From: Planctomycetota bacterium
GTDB taxonomy: Bacteria > Planctomycetota > UBA1135 > UBA2386
Length of the DNA: 64,000 nt
Assembly (NCBI GenBank): GCA_020638655.1
Contig: JACKIC010000005.1
Span: 310,001-374,000, forward strand
Direction of reading: 5' to 3'
A program made the position numbers and the translations under genes. Below the pieces are notes generated by a model. The model was not told the DNA's origin and searched no databases. It saw only the letters and a program-made list of their open reading frames with translations. Shown piece by piece: positions 9,709-18,224 of this stretch (position 1 is the stretch's first letter; every line of letters starts with the position of its first letter).

Positions 9709-11121
9709 GGTCTCGAGATACAGCCGCAGGGCGTTGCTGGTCAGCAGCGAGCCCGCGGGGTCGAGCGCGACGGACTGCGCGAAGATCACCACGCCCGCGT
9801 AGGCCGGGTTGTTGGGGTAGGTTTGCGGCAGCTGGTAGCTGGGCGCGCCCAGGGTGACCACGATCACCGAGGACAGCGGCAGCACGTACTGCTGGCAGCC
9901 GCCGGGGAACGGCAGCGGGATGCCGCCCGGGATGGCGGTGAAGCCGAACACGTAACCGCCGATCTGCACGGTCGGCGGCAGGTTGTCGGTCTGCAGCTGG
10001 ATCGTGGACGGCAGGACCGGGGCCCCGACCGCGCTCAGCGACAAGGCCGGCGCGCCGCAACCGGCGCCGAACGGGCTGGCGCTGGCCGGCGGCTGGATCG
10101 TCACCGAGAAGGCCTGGATGCCCTGGTTGGAGTTCATCGCGTAGAGCGTCGCGCTGTTGCCGTTGACCGCGCCCCAGGCCACCGCGCCCGTGCCGTTGGC
10201 GTTGGCGACCGGCGTGACGGTGTTGTTCGCGGTCAGCAGCAGCACCGGCGCCGACGGCGTCGAGACCTCGTAGATCGACAGCTGCGACGAGTTCGACTCG
10301 AGCACCGCGAGCACCGGCGTGCCGGCGATCACCGCGTAGCTCATCGCGCGCGACGTCGGGGTGAGCGGCAGCGAGTCGACCACGGTCGCCGTCGTGCCGT
10401 TGAACGACGTCAGCCGCGCGGTGCCGCCCTGCGTGCCGATCACCGTGCCCTGATCCACGAAGGTCAGTCCCAGGCGATAGTCGTTCGAGGCCGTCGTCGT
10501 GCCCGGGATCGACAGGTAGGCCGTGCTCGTGTTGGTGCCGTCGAGCGTGCCGATCGCGAAGCAGCTGTTGGCGTTGGCCGAAGAGGGCGCCGAGCCCGCG
10601 CCGGCGAACTGCACGGTGTTCGCCAGGGCGTTGCCCGTGACGGCGAACGCGTCCCCGGTGCGCCCCATGCCCGAGGGAGCGTCGTAGGCGACGGTCGGCG
10701 GCGTCGTCGCGCCGGTCGCCTCCGAGTCCCACTTGTAGATCTTGAAGTTCGAGGTCGCCGACGTGCTCAGGTTGCAGACGTAGATCGCGCCGTCGTCGCT
10801 GACACCCGCCATGTTGATCGCGAAGGTGCCGCCGGTGATGCCCGTGGCGTCGAGACCGCCCACGTCGAGGCCGCTGATGCCGTCGAGGATGCGGATGTTG
10901 TTGCCGCCGGCGCGGCTCACCAGCACGAGGTTGCCCGTGGTCGGGTTGTAGGCGAGACCGCGCTCGGTGTTGCCCGTCGTGACGAAGGCGCTGCTGCCCG
11001 GCGCGACCCAGCCGCCCGTGCCGAACGTGGCCAGCGGCGTGATGGTCGATTGGGCGGTGGCGTGATTGGCGGCGAGCGCGGCGGCGACCGCGCAGGTCAA
11101 GGCGAGGGAAAGGCGAGGCAT
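9703..11121 (-). CDS. Secreted beta-propeller-like protein with C-terminal Gly-Cys module
   Basis: A 472-residue protein with a signal peptide (MPRLSLALTCAVAAALAANHATAQ). Residues about 25-350 show repeated strand patterns such as RGLAYNPTTGNLVLVSR, GGTFAINMAGVSDDGAIYVC and RLGLTFVDQGTVIGTQGG, which look like propeller blades of the DUF4623 or NHL type. The last 125 residues start FGAGCGAPALSLSAVGAP and contain PFPGGCQQY, the two Cys sites of the shared module. The ATG at 11121 is taken because it starts the signal peptide; an in-frame frame extends upstream past it but is Arg/His-rich. The Shine-Dalgarno site is weak. Likely surface-located; a binding or catalytic role cannot be assigned. 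Confidence 0.8.
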   Translation of the reverse strand: MPRLSLALTCAVAAALAANHATAQSTITPLATFGTGGWVAPGSSAFVTTGNTERGLAYNPTTGNLVLVSRAGGNNIRILDGISGLDVGGLDATGITGGTFAINMAGVSDDGAIYVCNLSTSATSNFKIYKWDSEATGATTPPTVAYDAPSGMGRTGDAFAVTGNALANTVQFAGAGSAPSSANANSCFAIGTLDGTNTSTAYLSIPGTTTASNDYRLGLTFVDQGTVIGTQGGTARLTSFNGTTATVVDSLPLTPTSRAMSYAVIAGTPVLAVLESNSSQLSIYEVSTPSAPVLLLTANNTVTPVANANGTGAVAWGAVNGNSATLYAMNSNQGIQAFSVTIQPPASASPFGAGCGAPALSLSAVGAPVLPSTIQLQTDNLPPTVQIGGYVFGFTAIPGGIPLPFPGGCQQYVLPLSSVIVVTLGAPSYQLPQTYPNNPAYAGVVIFAQSVALDPAGSLLTSNALRLYLETF

Positions 11122-11205
11122 GTGGTGTCCGTGTGTGTTGTGGATCTGAAGGCGCGACACGGTCTCAAAACAACCTGTGCCCGTCCACCCCCGCGTGCGT
11201 ACCGA

Positions 11206-11224
11206 ACCGGGAACGAACCACACA
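11206..11224 (+). promoter_or_regulatory. Divergent-region motif, copy A
   Basis: ACCGGGAACGAACCACACA on the plus strand, 17 of 19 bases equal to the copies at 13799 and 53676. It ends 52 bases before the ATG of the ferritin-like gene and lies between divergent genes. Confidence 0.5.
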
Positions 11225-11276
11225 CTCCATCGAAGCGTCGCGAGCCGCTAACCTCGCGCACTTCCTGTCCCGAGTA

Positions 11277-12428
11277 ATGCCGATGATCAGCACCTCCCCG
11301 CCGGCGAAGCGCTCCTCGTGGTTCTGGGTCCGCATCGCGCTCGTGATCGTGCCGATCAACCTCGGCGTCTGGCTGGTCATGATCACGCTGCCCGCGTCGT
11401 CGCCGGCCTTCGATCCGCTGATGGTGTCGTTCATCGCCCTCGCCGCCCTCCAGGTCGGTTTCGGCGTCATCGCCGCGTACACGGGGATCCGCCAGGCCGT
11501 GCGCACGCGCGACGGCGGGATCGCCGCAGCCGTGTCCGGGTTGTTGCTCGCGTGCGGCGGCGCGGTCGGCGGCTTCTTCGGCGCCATCGCCGCGCTGTTC
11601 GCCTTCGGCGGCGGCGGCTGGGGCCGCCCGCTGCGCGTCCGCGGTCGCCAGCTGCACCCCGAGCTGCGCGCCGGCAGCGACTGGACCGCGGGCCCGCGCC
11701 CCGACGCCGAAGCGCTCGATCCCGCCACGCGGCGCGCGCTCGAAGCCCTGTGGCTGCACGACGCGCAGAAGGAACACGCCTCGGTGCCCGCGTTCGCGCG
11801 CATCTCCTGGCTGCTCGCCGCCGCGGGCGCGCCGGCGGAGTTGCTGGCCTGGTGCCATCGCGCCGCGCTCGAGGAGATCGAACACGCGCAGGTGTGCTTC
11901 GCGCTGGCCGCGGGCTACGGCGGCCGTTGCCACACCGTCGAGCCGATGCCGGAACTGCTGATCGGCGAGCTCGGCGCCGACGGCGACGTGTTGTGCTTGC
12001 TGGCGACCGAGAGCCTCGCCGACGGATGCCTGCTCGAGGACTTCAACGCGGACATCGCCGCCGAGTGCGCCGCGACCTGCACCGAGCCGGCGACGCGGCG
12101 CGCGCTCGAACAGATCGCTCGCGAAGAACGTTCGCACGCCGAGTTCTCGTGGGCGGTGCTGCGGTGGACGCTCGATCACGCCGCGGACCGCGTCGGCCCC
12201 GCGCTCGAGCGCGCGCTGCGGCGGCTCGACGCGTATCCCCGCCCCACCGCGGTCAGTCGCCGGGCCCGCCCGCTGGTGCAGGAGGCCGACGCCGACCGCT
12301 TGCGCCAGCACGGTCGCCTGCCTGACGCGCGCTGGCGCGCGGCCTGGGCGCAGCGGTTGGCGGCGACGCGCGAACGCGCGGCCCTGCTGCTGCCGGCGAC
12401 CACTGGCGCGCGCGCCGCGGCGAGCTGA
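11277..12428 (+). CDS. Membrane protein with ferritin-like domain
   Basis: The protein has 383 residues from the ATG at 11277 (a second ATG is at 11283). Residues about 15-110 contain hydrophobic helices: one near 15-35, then DPLMVSFIALAALQVGFGVIAAY and a Gly-rich pair (AAVSGLLLACGGAVGGFFGAIAALF), similar to DUF4190-type membrane hairpins. Residues about 140-300 carry ferritin-like metal motifs: QKEHASVPAF, then EEIEHAQ about 35 residues later, TESLADG, and EERSHAEFSW. These E and ExxH residues are spaced as in a four-helix diiron carboxylate protein. The pairing of a membrane anchor and a ferritin-like fold is unusual; iron or oxidative chemistry at the inner membrane is inferred. It converges on the next gene with 5 bases between stops. 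Confidence 0.75.
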   Translation: MPMISTSPPAKRSSWFWVRIALVIVPINLGVWLVMITLPASSPAFDPLMVSFIALAALQVGFGVIAAYTGIRQAVRTRDGGIAAAVSGLLLACGGAVGGFFGAIAALFAFGGGGWGRPLRVRGRQLHPELRAGSDWTAGPRPDAEALDPATRRALEALWLHDAQKEHASVPAFARISWLLAAAGAPAELLAWCHRAALEEIEHAQVCFALAAGYGGRCHTVEPMPELLIGELGADGDVLCLLATESLADGCLLEDFNADIAAECAATCTEPATRRALEQIAREERSHAEFSWAVLRWTLDHAADRVGPALERALRRLDAYPRPTAVSRRARPLVQEADADRLRQHGRLPDARWRAAWAQRLAATRERAALLLPATTGARAAAS

Positions 12429-12433
12429 CGCGC

Positions 12434-13771
12434 TCAGCGCGGCGCGAGGTCGACCTCGAGCTCGGCGCAGAAGCAGCCCCGCGGATCCCAGCGCTCTGCC
12501 ATGGTGCGCAGCATGGTGCGCGCCGTGCGCACCACCTTCACGGCGCCGCGCGACGAGCCGTTGACCGAGACCTCGATCGGCGCGTCGAGGTCGACGAGCG
12601 CGTCGTCCAGACGCACGAGCAGCTTGCCCGACGCCGGCGCCACCACCTCGCCGCCGTCGTCGCCCTTGGTCACCACCTGCGCCGCGATCGCGAGCTTGTT
12701 GCCGCCCACTTCGGCGACCAGCCGCAGCGGCAGCGCCGCGGGCACCTCGGGCAACGCCAGCCAGTAGCAACGCAGTTCGACCTCGCGGTCGAACGGCTTC
12801 ACCGTCCACACCACGCGCGACGGCCGCGGCTCGCGCACCTTGTCCGCCAGCCACGCCGGCGTCAGCGAGTAGTCGATGCCGTGCCCGCGACCCGCCTGCA
12901 CGTTGACGACGAAGTCGTAGCCCGCGGCGTCCTGCTCGTGCAGTTGCGCGAGCCGTTCGCCCATGCGCCGCGCCAGACCGACCCGATCGAACATCGTGTC
13001 CTGCTCGCCGATGTCGATGCGCATCGCCACGTTGCGCATGTTCTCGGGCGGCGACGTGCCGAGCGGTTCGGCGGCGGCCATGCCGCCGGTCGCGGCGAAC
13101 CGGTCGGGGCGGTTGCCCGCGAAGCGGATCGCGCCGTAGCCGCCCTCGGAGATGCCCATCATGTAGACCCGATCGGGGTCGACCCCGAGGAACAGGATCG
13201 CCTTGCGGATCACCTCGTCGAAGGCACGCTGGTTGTGCGCGAACCACCACCGCCCCTGTCGATCGTCGGCCATGCGCGGAATGAAGTAGAGGCCCGGCGC
13301 CTCGTAGACGCGCTCGAACAGGCGCTGCTGCGCCTGCCACTCGCGCGTGTTGACCGACCACGCGTGCGGCCCCTTCGCCTCGCTGTTGCCGCCGCCGCCA
13401 TGCAGACACAGGTAGAGCGGCCAGCCGCCGGCCGGCTTCTCGCCCTTGGCCAACAGCACGAACGGCATCACGTAGTCGCCGACCCGCAGCTCCCCCGGCG
13501 TCGCCTTCGCGACCTCGCTCACCGGCGCAGGCAGCGTGTCGCGGCCGCGTTGCCGCTGCGCCGCACGACAGGCAGCGACCACCTCGGGCAACAGCGCCGC
13601 GGCGGCATCCCGCGTCAGCGGTTCGCGCAGCGCCGCCACATCCGCCGTCGCCGCGCCGTCGCTGACGAACCACTGCAGCAGGGCCTCGTCGACGCGCTCC
13701 TGGGCCGCAGCGCTGGCAGCGACACAGACGACCATCGACGACGACACCCACCGCGACCACCTCATGACCAT
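12434..13771 (-). CDS. Secreted alpha/beta hydrolase, esterase or depolymerase-like
   Basis: A 445-residue protein with a signal peptide (residues about 1-24, ending ASAAAQ). It has the alpha/beta-hydrolase core: an oxyanion-region motif LCLHGGGGN near residue 120 and the nucleophile elbow GISEGGYG near residue 200, giving a Gly-x-Ser-x-Gly serine. A DIGEQDTMF segment is a likely acid loop, and GRGHGIDYS a likely catalytic histidine. This arrangement is like secreted polyhydroxybutyrate-depolymerase or feruloyl-esterase-type enzymes of planctomycetes. A C-terminal strand-rich domain of about 120 residues follows (LRLVAEVGGNKLAIAAQVV, IEVSVNGSSRGAVKV). The gene is divergent from the DUF1549/1553 gene. 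Substrate is not known. Confidence 0.82.
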   Translation of the reverse strand: MVMRWSRWVSSSMVVCVAASAAAQERVDEALLQWFVSDGAATADVAALREPLTRDAAAALLPEVVAACRAAQRQRGRDTLPAPVSEVAKATPGELRVGDYVMPFVLLAKGEKPAGGWPLYLCLHGGGGNSEAKGPHAWSVNTREWQAQQRLFERVYEAPGLYFIPRMADDRQGRWWFAHNQRAFDEVIRKAILFLGVDPDRVYMMGISEGGYGAIRFAGNRPDRFAATGGMAAAEPLGTSPPENMRNVAMRIDIGEQDTMFDRVGLARRMGERLAQLHEQDAAGYDFVVNVQAGRGHGIDYSLTPAWLADKVREPRPSRVVWTVKPFDREVELRCYWLALPEVPAALPLRLVAEVGGNKLAIAAQVVTKGDDGGEVVAPASGKLLVRLDDALVDLDAPIEVSVNGSSRGAVKVVRTARTMLRTMAERWDPRGCFCAELEVDLAPR

Positions 13772-13798
13772 GCCGCGATCCTAACGCGAGGGTACGGT

Positions 13799-13817
13799 AC
13801 CGGGTACAAACCACACA
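13799..13817 (+). promoter_or_regulatory. Divergent-region motif, copy B
   Basis: ACCGGGTACAAACCACACA on the plus strand, identical to both copies in the hairpin at 53674-53738. It ends 54 bases before the ATG at 13872, nearly the same distance as copy A, and lies between divergent genes. Confidence 0.55.
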
Positions 13818-13871
13818 CACGCGGCCCGTTCGCCCCCGAAAGCGCCGGCTGGCCCGCTAAGCTGCGCGGCC

Positions 13872-16799
13872 ATGCGTCTCGGTCTCGCCCCGCTCACCGG
13901 CCTGTTGTCGCTCGCCGCCGCGGCGAACGCGCAGGGCGTGTCGTTCGCGCGCGACGTGCTGCCGCTGCTCTCGGACCGCTGCTTTCGCTGCCACGGGCCC
14001 GACGCCCAGGCGCGCAAGGGCGATCTGCGGCTCGACGAACGGGACGACGTGCTGCGGCCGCGCGACGGCGGCGCGGTCGTGGTCGCCGGCGATCCCGCGC
14101 ACAGCGAACTGCTGCGCCGCATCACCGCCGGCGACGACGACCGCATGCCGCCGGCCGATTCGAAGCTCACCCTGTCGCCGGCCGAGATCGAACTGCTGCG
14201 GCGCTGGGTCGCGGAAGGTGCGCGCTGGGGCGCGCACTGGTCCTTCGAAGCGCCGCCAGCGGGCGCTCCACCCGCGGCGGCCGACCGCGCCTGGCTGCGC
14301 AACGAGATCGACGCCTTCGTGCTCGACGCGTTGCGGGGCAGGGACCGCGCGCCCAATCCGCCGGCGACACCGGGGCAGCTGCTGCGGCGCGTGACGCTCG
14401 ATCTGACCGGACTGCCGCCGACGCCTGCCGAGCTCGACGCGTTCCTCGCCGATCCTTCGGACACCGCCTACGAGCGCGTCGTCGACCGCCTGCTGGCCTC
14501 GCCGCGCTACGGCGAACGCATGGCCTGGCCGTGGCTCGAGGCATCGCGCTACGCCGACACCGACGGCTACCAGGCCGACCCGACGCGCATCGCCTGGCCC
14601 TGGCGCGACTGGCTGGTGCGCGCGCTCAACGACAACGAGCCGTTCGACCGGTTCACGATCGAAGTCCTTGCCGGCGACCTGCTGCCGGACGCGACCGAAG
14701 AGCAGCGCCTCGCCACCGGGTTGCTGCGCAACAACGCGCACAACGGCGAGGGCGGGCGCATCGCCGAGGAGACGCGCGTCGAGAACGGCTTCGACCGCAC
14801 CGAGATGGTCGCGACCGTGTGGATGGGCCTCACGTTCGAGTGCGCGCGCTGCCACGACCACAAGTTCGACCCGATCACGCAGCGCGACTACTACCGACTG
14901 TTCGCGTTCTTCGACCAGACCTCGGAGACCGGCGCCGGCCGCAGCAACGGCGTGCTGGCGCCGACGATGCGCTACCACGCCGAGCCCGAACAACGACAGC
15001 GACGGCGCGAGCTCGACGCGGCGATCACGACGTTCGAGGCAGAGCTCTACGGCGACGACCCGGCCCTCGATGTGCGCGAAGCCGCGTGGCTCGCCGACCG
15101 CGAAGGCCTGGCGCGGCAGTTCGCGGCGACAGCGCCGCCGGCACAGCTCGGGCCGTGGCGCCGCAGCGCGCCGCTGCCCGTCGAGCCTCGTCGCGAGCCG
15201 CCGGCCGACGAAGGCGCGTGGCAGACCGAGCCGGCGCTCGTCGAGGGAGTCGTCCTGGCGCTGCCCGAGGGCCGGTTCACGACCTACTTCCGGCGCACCA
15301 TCCACGCAGCCTCGCCGCGACGCATGTCGTTGTCGCTGGGCTCCGACGACACCATCAAGGTCTGGTGCAACGGCACCCTGCTGCTGCAGAACGACACACA
15401 GCGCGGCGCGGCCCCGGACCAGGAACGCGTCGAACTGCCCCTCGCCGCCGGCGACAACGACCTGCTGATCGAGATCGTCAACACGGGCGGCATCGGCGGC
15501 ATCTACTGCCGTCGCATCGACGAGACTGCGCCCTCGCTGCCGGCGGGCCTCGCCCGCGCGCTCCTGGTGCCGGCGACCGACCGCACACCGGCACAGCGGC
15601 GCGAGCTGCGCGACGCGTTCCGCGCCGAAGCCGTCGTCGGCCACGCCGAACGCCTCGCCCGACGCGATCAGCTGCAACGCGAGCGCGCCGCGATCGACTC
15701 GCGGGCGCTGCAGGTCGCGGTCATGGACGATCTGCCCGCGAACCGACGTCGGCGCACGCCGATCTACGAACGCGGCAACTACCAGGCGCCGCACGACCAC
15801 GTGACGCCGGGCACACCCGGCTTCCTGCCGCCGCTGGCCGCGGCGCCGGACCGCGACGCCGATCGCCTCGACCTCGCGCGCTGGCTGGTCGCCGGCGAAC
15901 ACCCGTTGACCGCGCGCGTCGCCGTCAACCGCGCCTGGCAGACGTTCTTCGGCCGCGGGCTGGTGGCCACCAGCGAGAACTTCGGACTGCAGGGCGAGCG
16001 GCCGTCGCACCCGGCGTTGCTGGATTGGCTCGCGCGCCGCTTCGTCGCGTCGGGCTGGGACGTCAAGGCGCTGCATCGCCTGATCGTCACCAGCGCGACC
16101 TACCGCCAGTCGGCCACCGCCGACGACCGCGCCTTCGCCGACGACCCGCGCAACGAATGGCTCGCGCGCAGCGCGCGGCACCGCCTGCCCGCGTGGATGC
16201 TGCGCGATCAAGCGCTGGCGCTGAGCGGCAACCTCGTCACGCGCCTCGGCGGCGAACCCGTGCGCCCCTACCAACCCGACGGCGTCTGGGCGGAGGCGAC
16301 GTTCGGACAGATCCGCTACACCCCCAGCCAGGGCGAAGACCTCTATCGCCGCAGCCTCTACACGTTCTGGCGCCGCATCGTCGGACCGACGATGTTGTTC
16401 GACACTCCCACGCGCCAGGCCTGCGTCGTCACCCGGTCGATCACCAACACGCCGCTGCACGCGCTGACGACGTTGAACGAGACCGGCTTCGTCGAGGCGG
16501 CGCGCGGCCTCGGTGCGCGTGCGTTCCAGGCGGCGGACGACCACGACGACCGCGTCGTCTGGCTGTTCCGCGCGGCCACCGCGCGGCCACCGGACGGCGA
16601 GGAGCTGCGCGTCCTGCGCCGGCGCCTCGACGCCGAGCTGGCGCACTTCACCGCCGACCCTGACGCAGCGCGGGCGCTGAACGGCGTCGGCGCCGCGCCG
16701 GCCGGCGCCACCGCCGAGCTCACCGCCGCCGAGCTCGCCGCCTACGCCCAACTCGCCGCGCTCGTGCTCAACCTCGACGAGGTCCTGACCCGCCCATGA
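13872..16799 (+). CDS. DUF1549/DUF1553 protein with N-terminal cytochrome-c-like domain
   Basis: A 975-residue planctomycete protein of the usual size for this family. After a signal peptide (about residues 1-18) a PSCyt1-type domain contains one heme motif, CFRCHG, near residues 37-41, and RMPP near residue 95. DUF1549 follows from about residue 140 (RRVTLDLTGLPPTPAE, SPRYGERMAWPWLEASRYADTDGYQ, FECARCHDHKFDPITQRDYY; the last may bind a second heme). A carbohydrate-binding-like insert with LGSDDTIKVWCNGTLL is near residue 490. DUF1553 fills the C-terminus (VAVNRAWQTFFGRGLV, TSATYRQSA, TLNETGFVEAARGL). Its stop overlaps the start of the DUF1501 gene by 4 bases (ATGA), the usual pairing. These pairs are thought to act in the periplasm, perhaps in polysaccharide use; the reaction is unproven. 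Confidence 0.92.
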   Translation: MRLGLAPLTGLLSLAAAANAQGVSFARDVLPLLSDRCFRCHGPDAQARKGDLRLDERDDVLRPRDGGAVVVAGDPAHSELLRRITAGDDDRMPPADSKLTLSPAEIELLRRWVAEGARWGAHWSFEAPPAGAPPAAADRAWLRNEIDAFVLDALRGRDRAPNPPATPGQLLRRVTLDLTGLPPTPAELDAFLADPSDTAYERVVDRLLASPRYGERMAWPWLEASRYADTDGYQADPTRIAWPWRDWLVRALNDNEPFDRFTIEVLAGDLLPDATEEQRLATGLLRNNAHNGEGGRIAEETRVENGFDRTEMVATVWMGLTFECARCHDHKFDPITQRDYYRLFAFFDQTSETGAGRSNGVLAPTMRYHAEPEQRQRRRELDAAITTFEAELYGDDPALDVREAAWLADREGLARQFAATAPPAQLGPWRRSAPLPVEPRREPPADEGAWQTEPALVEGVVLALPEGRFTTYFRRTIHAASPRRMSLSLGSDDTIKVWCNGTLLLQNDTQRGAAPDQERVELPLAAGDNDLLIEIVNTGGIGGIYCRRIDETAPSLPAGLARALLVPATDRTPAQRRELRDAFRAEAVVGHAERLARRDQLQRERAAIDSRALQVAVMDDLPANRRRRTPIYERGNYQAPHDHVTPGTPGFLPPLAAAPDRDADRLDLARWLVAGEHPLTARVAVNRAWQTFFGRGLVATSENFGLQGERPSHPALLDWLARRFVASGWDVKALHRLIVTSATYRQSATADDRAFADDPRNEWLARSARHRLPAWMLRDQALALSGNLVTRLGGEPVRPYQPDGVWAEATFGQIRYTPSQGEDLYRRSLYTFWRRIVGPTMLFDTPTRQACVVTRSITNTPLHALTTLNETGFVEAARGLGARAFQAADDHDDRVVWLFRAATARPPDGEELRVLRRRLDAELAHFTADPDAARALNGVGAAPAGATAELTAAELAAYAQLAALVLNLDEVLTRP

Positions 16800-18214
16800 C
16801 CACGCCCGCCCACCTCGCCAGACAGCTGACGCGCCGCGCCATGCTCGGCCGCTCGTGCATGGGCCTGGGCGCGACCGCGCTCGCGACGCTGCTGCGGGAA
16901 CACCCGATCGGCTGCCACCACGCGCCGCGCGCCAGACGCGTGATCTTCCTGCTGCAGAACGGCGCGCCCTCGCACGTCGACCTGTTCGACGACAAGCCGA
17001 TGCTGCGCCGCATGCACGGCCAGCAGATCCCCGACAGTGTCGTCGGCGGCCGCCGCTTCAGCACCATGACCAGCGGCCAGTCGGCCCGACCCTGCGTGCA
17101 GGCGATCGCGCCGCTGCGGCAGCGCGGCGACAGCGGCGCGACGGTGTCGACGCTGCTGCCCTACACCGGCGCGATCGCCGACCGGCTGTGCTTCGTCAAG
17201 TCGATGGTGACCACGCAGGTCAATCACGCGCCGGCGATCACCCTGCTGCTGACCGGCAGCGAGCGCCCGGGCCGACCGAGCATGGGCGCGTGGTTGTCGT
17301 ACGGGCTGGGTCGCAGCTGCGACGACCTGCCGACGTTCGTGGCGATGACCTCGCGCGACCAGGAGGCGTCGTGCGGCCAGATCTTCTACGACTACTACTG
17401 GGGCGCGGGCTTCCTGCCCTCGGTGCACCAGGGCGTGAAGTTCCGCGGCGCCGGCGACCCGGTGCTCTACCTGCAGGACCCGGCCGGCGTCGACCGGGCG
17501 CAGCGACGCGCCATGCTCGACGACCTCGGCGCGCTCAACCGCCACCACCAGGCACAGGTGCGCGACCCCGAGATCGAGACCCGCATCGCCCAGTACGAGC
17601 TTGCCTATGCGATGCAGACGTCGGTGCCCGAACTCACCGACTTCTCGGACGAGCCCGAGCACGTGCTGGCGATGTACGGCCCCGACGTGCGACGCAAGGG
17701 TTCCTACGCCTACAACTGCCTGCTCGCCCGGCGCCTGATCGAACGCGGCACGCGCTTCGTGCAGCTGATGCACGCCGGCTGGGACCAGCACAACAACCTC
17801 TACACGCAGCTCGCGATCCAGTGCCGCGACACCGACGCGCCGTCGGCGGCGCTCGTGCTCGACCTGCAGCAGCGCGGCCTGCTCGACGACACGCTGGTGA
17901 TCTGGGGCGGTGAGTTCGGCCGCACGCCGTTCCTGCAGGGCAAACTCGGCGCCGAGAAGATGGGGCGCGACCACCACCCGTACGCATTCACGGTCTGGAT
18001 GGCGGGCGGCGGCGTGAAAGCCGGGCTCAGCCACGGCAGCACCGACGACTTCGGCTTCGACGTCACCGACGGCGCCGTCACGCCCTTCGACCTGCAGGCG
18101 ACGATCCTGCACCTGCTCGGCATCGACCACGAGCGGCTGACGTTCCGCTTCCAGGGCCGCGACTACCGGCTCACCGACGTGCACGGGCAGGTCGTGCGGC
18201 CGCTGCTGGCGTGA
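16796..18214 (+). CDS. DUF1501 protein, Tat-exported
   Basis: A 472-residue DUF1501 protein. It begins with a twin-arginine-like signal (LTRRAMLGRSCMGLGATAL). The sulfatase-like alkaline-phosphatase fold is visible in RRVIFLLQNGAPSHVDLFDDKP, NHAPAITLLLTGS, RPSMGAWLSYGLG, LVIWGGEFGRTP and GRDHHPYAFTVWMAGGGV, and the typical end is FRLTD-like (YRLTDVHGQVV). The ATG overlaps the stop of the DUF1549/1553 gene, so the two are translationally coupled and probably act as a periplasmic pair. No usual catalytic Ser or Cys for sulfatase chemistry was identified, as is normal for this family. The end of the gene is 10 bases from a convergent gene. Confidence 0.92.
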   Translation: MTTPAHLARQLTRRAMLGRSCMGLGATALATLLREHPIGCHHAPRARRVIFLLQNGAPSHVDLFDDKPMLRRMHGQQIPDSVVGGRRFSTMTSGQSARPCVQAIAPLRQRGDSGATVSTLLPYTGAIADRLCFVKSMVTTQVNHAPAITLLLTGSERPGRPSMGAWLSYGLGRSCDDLPTFVAMTSRDQEASCGQIFYDYYWGAGFLPSVHQGVKFRGAGDPVLYLQDPAGVDRAQRRAMLDDLGALNRHHQAQVRDPEIETRIAQYELAYAMQTSVPELTDFSDEPEHVLAMYGPDVRRKGSYAYNCLLARRLIERGTRFVQLMHAGWDQHNNLYTQLAIQCRDTDAPSAALVLDLQQRGLLDDTLVIWGGEFGRTPFLQGKLGAEKMGRDHHPYAFTVWMAGGGVKAGLSHGSTDDFGFDVTDGAVTPFDLQATILHLLGIDHERLTFRFQGRDYRLTDVHGQVVRPLLA

Positions 18215-18224
18215 GCGGCGGCCC

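Noticed and set aside
13857..16751. 964-codon minus-strand open frame over the DUF1549/1553 gene
   Set aside because: Same antisense-shadow pattern; the plus-strand gene has a heme motif and full family motifs.
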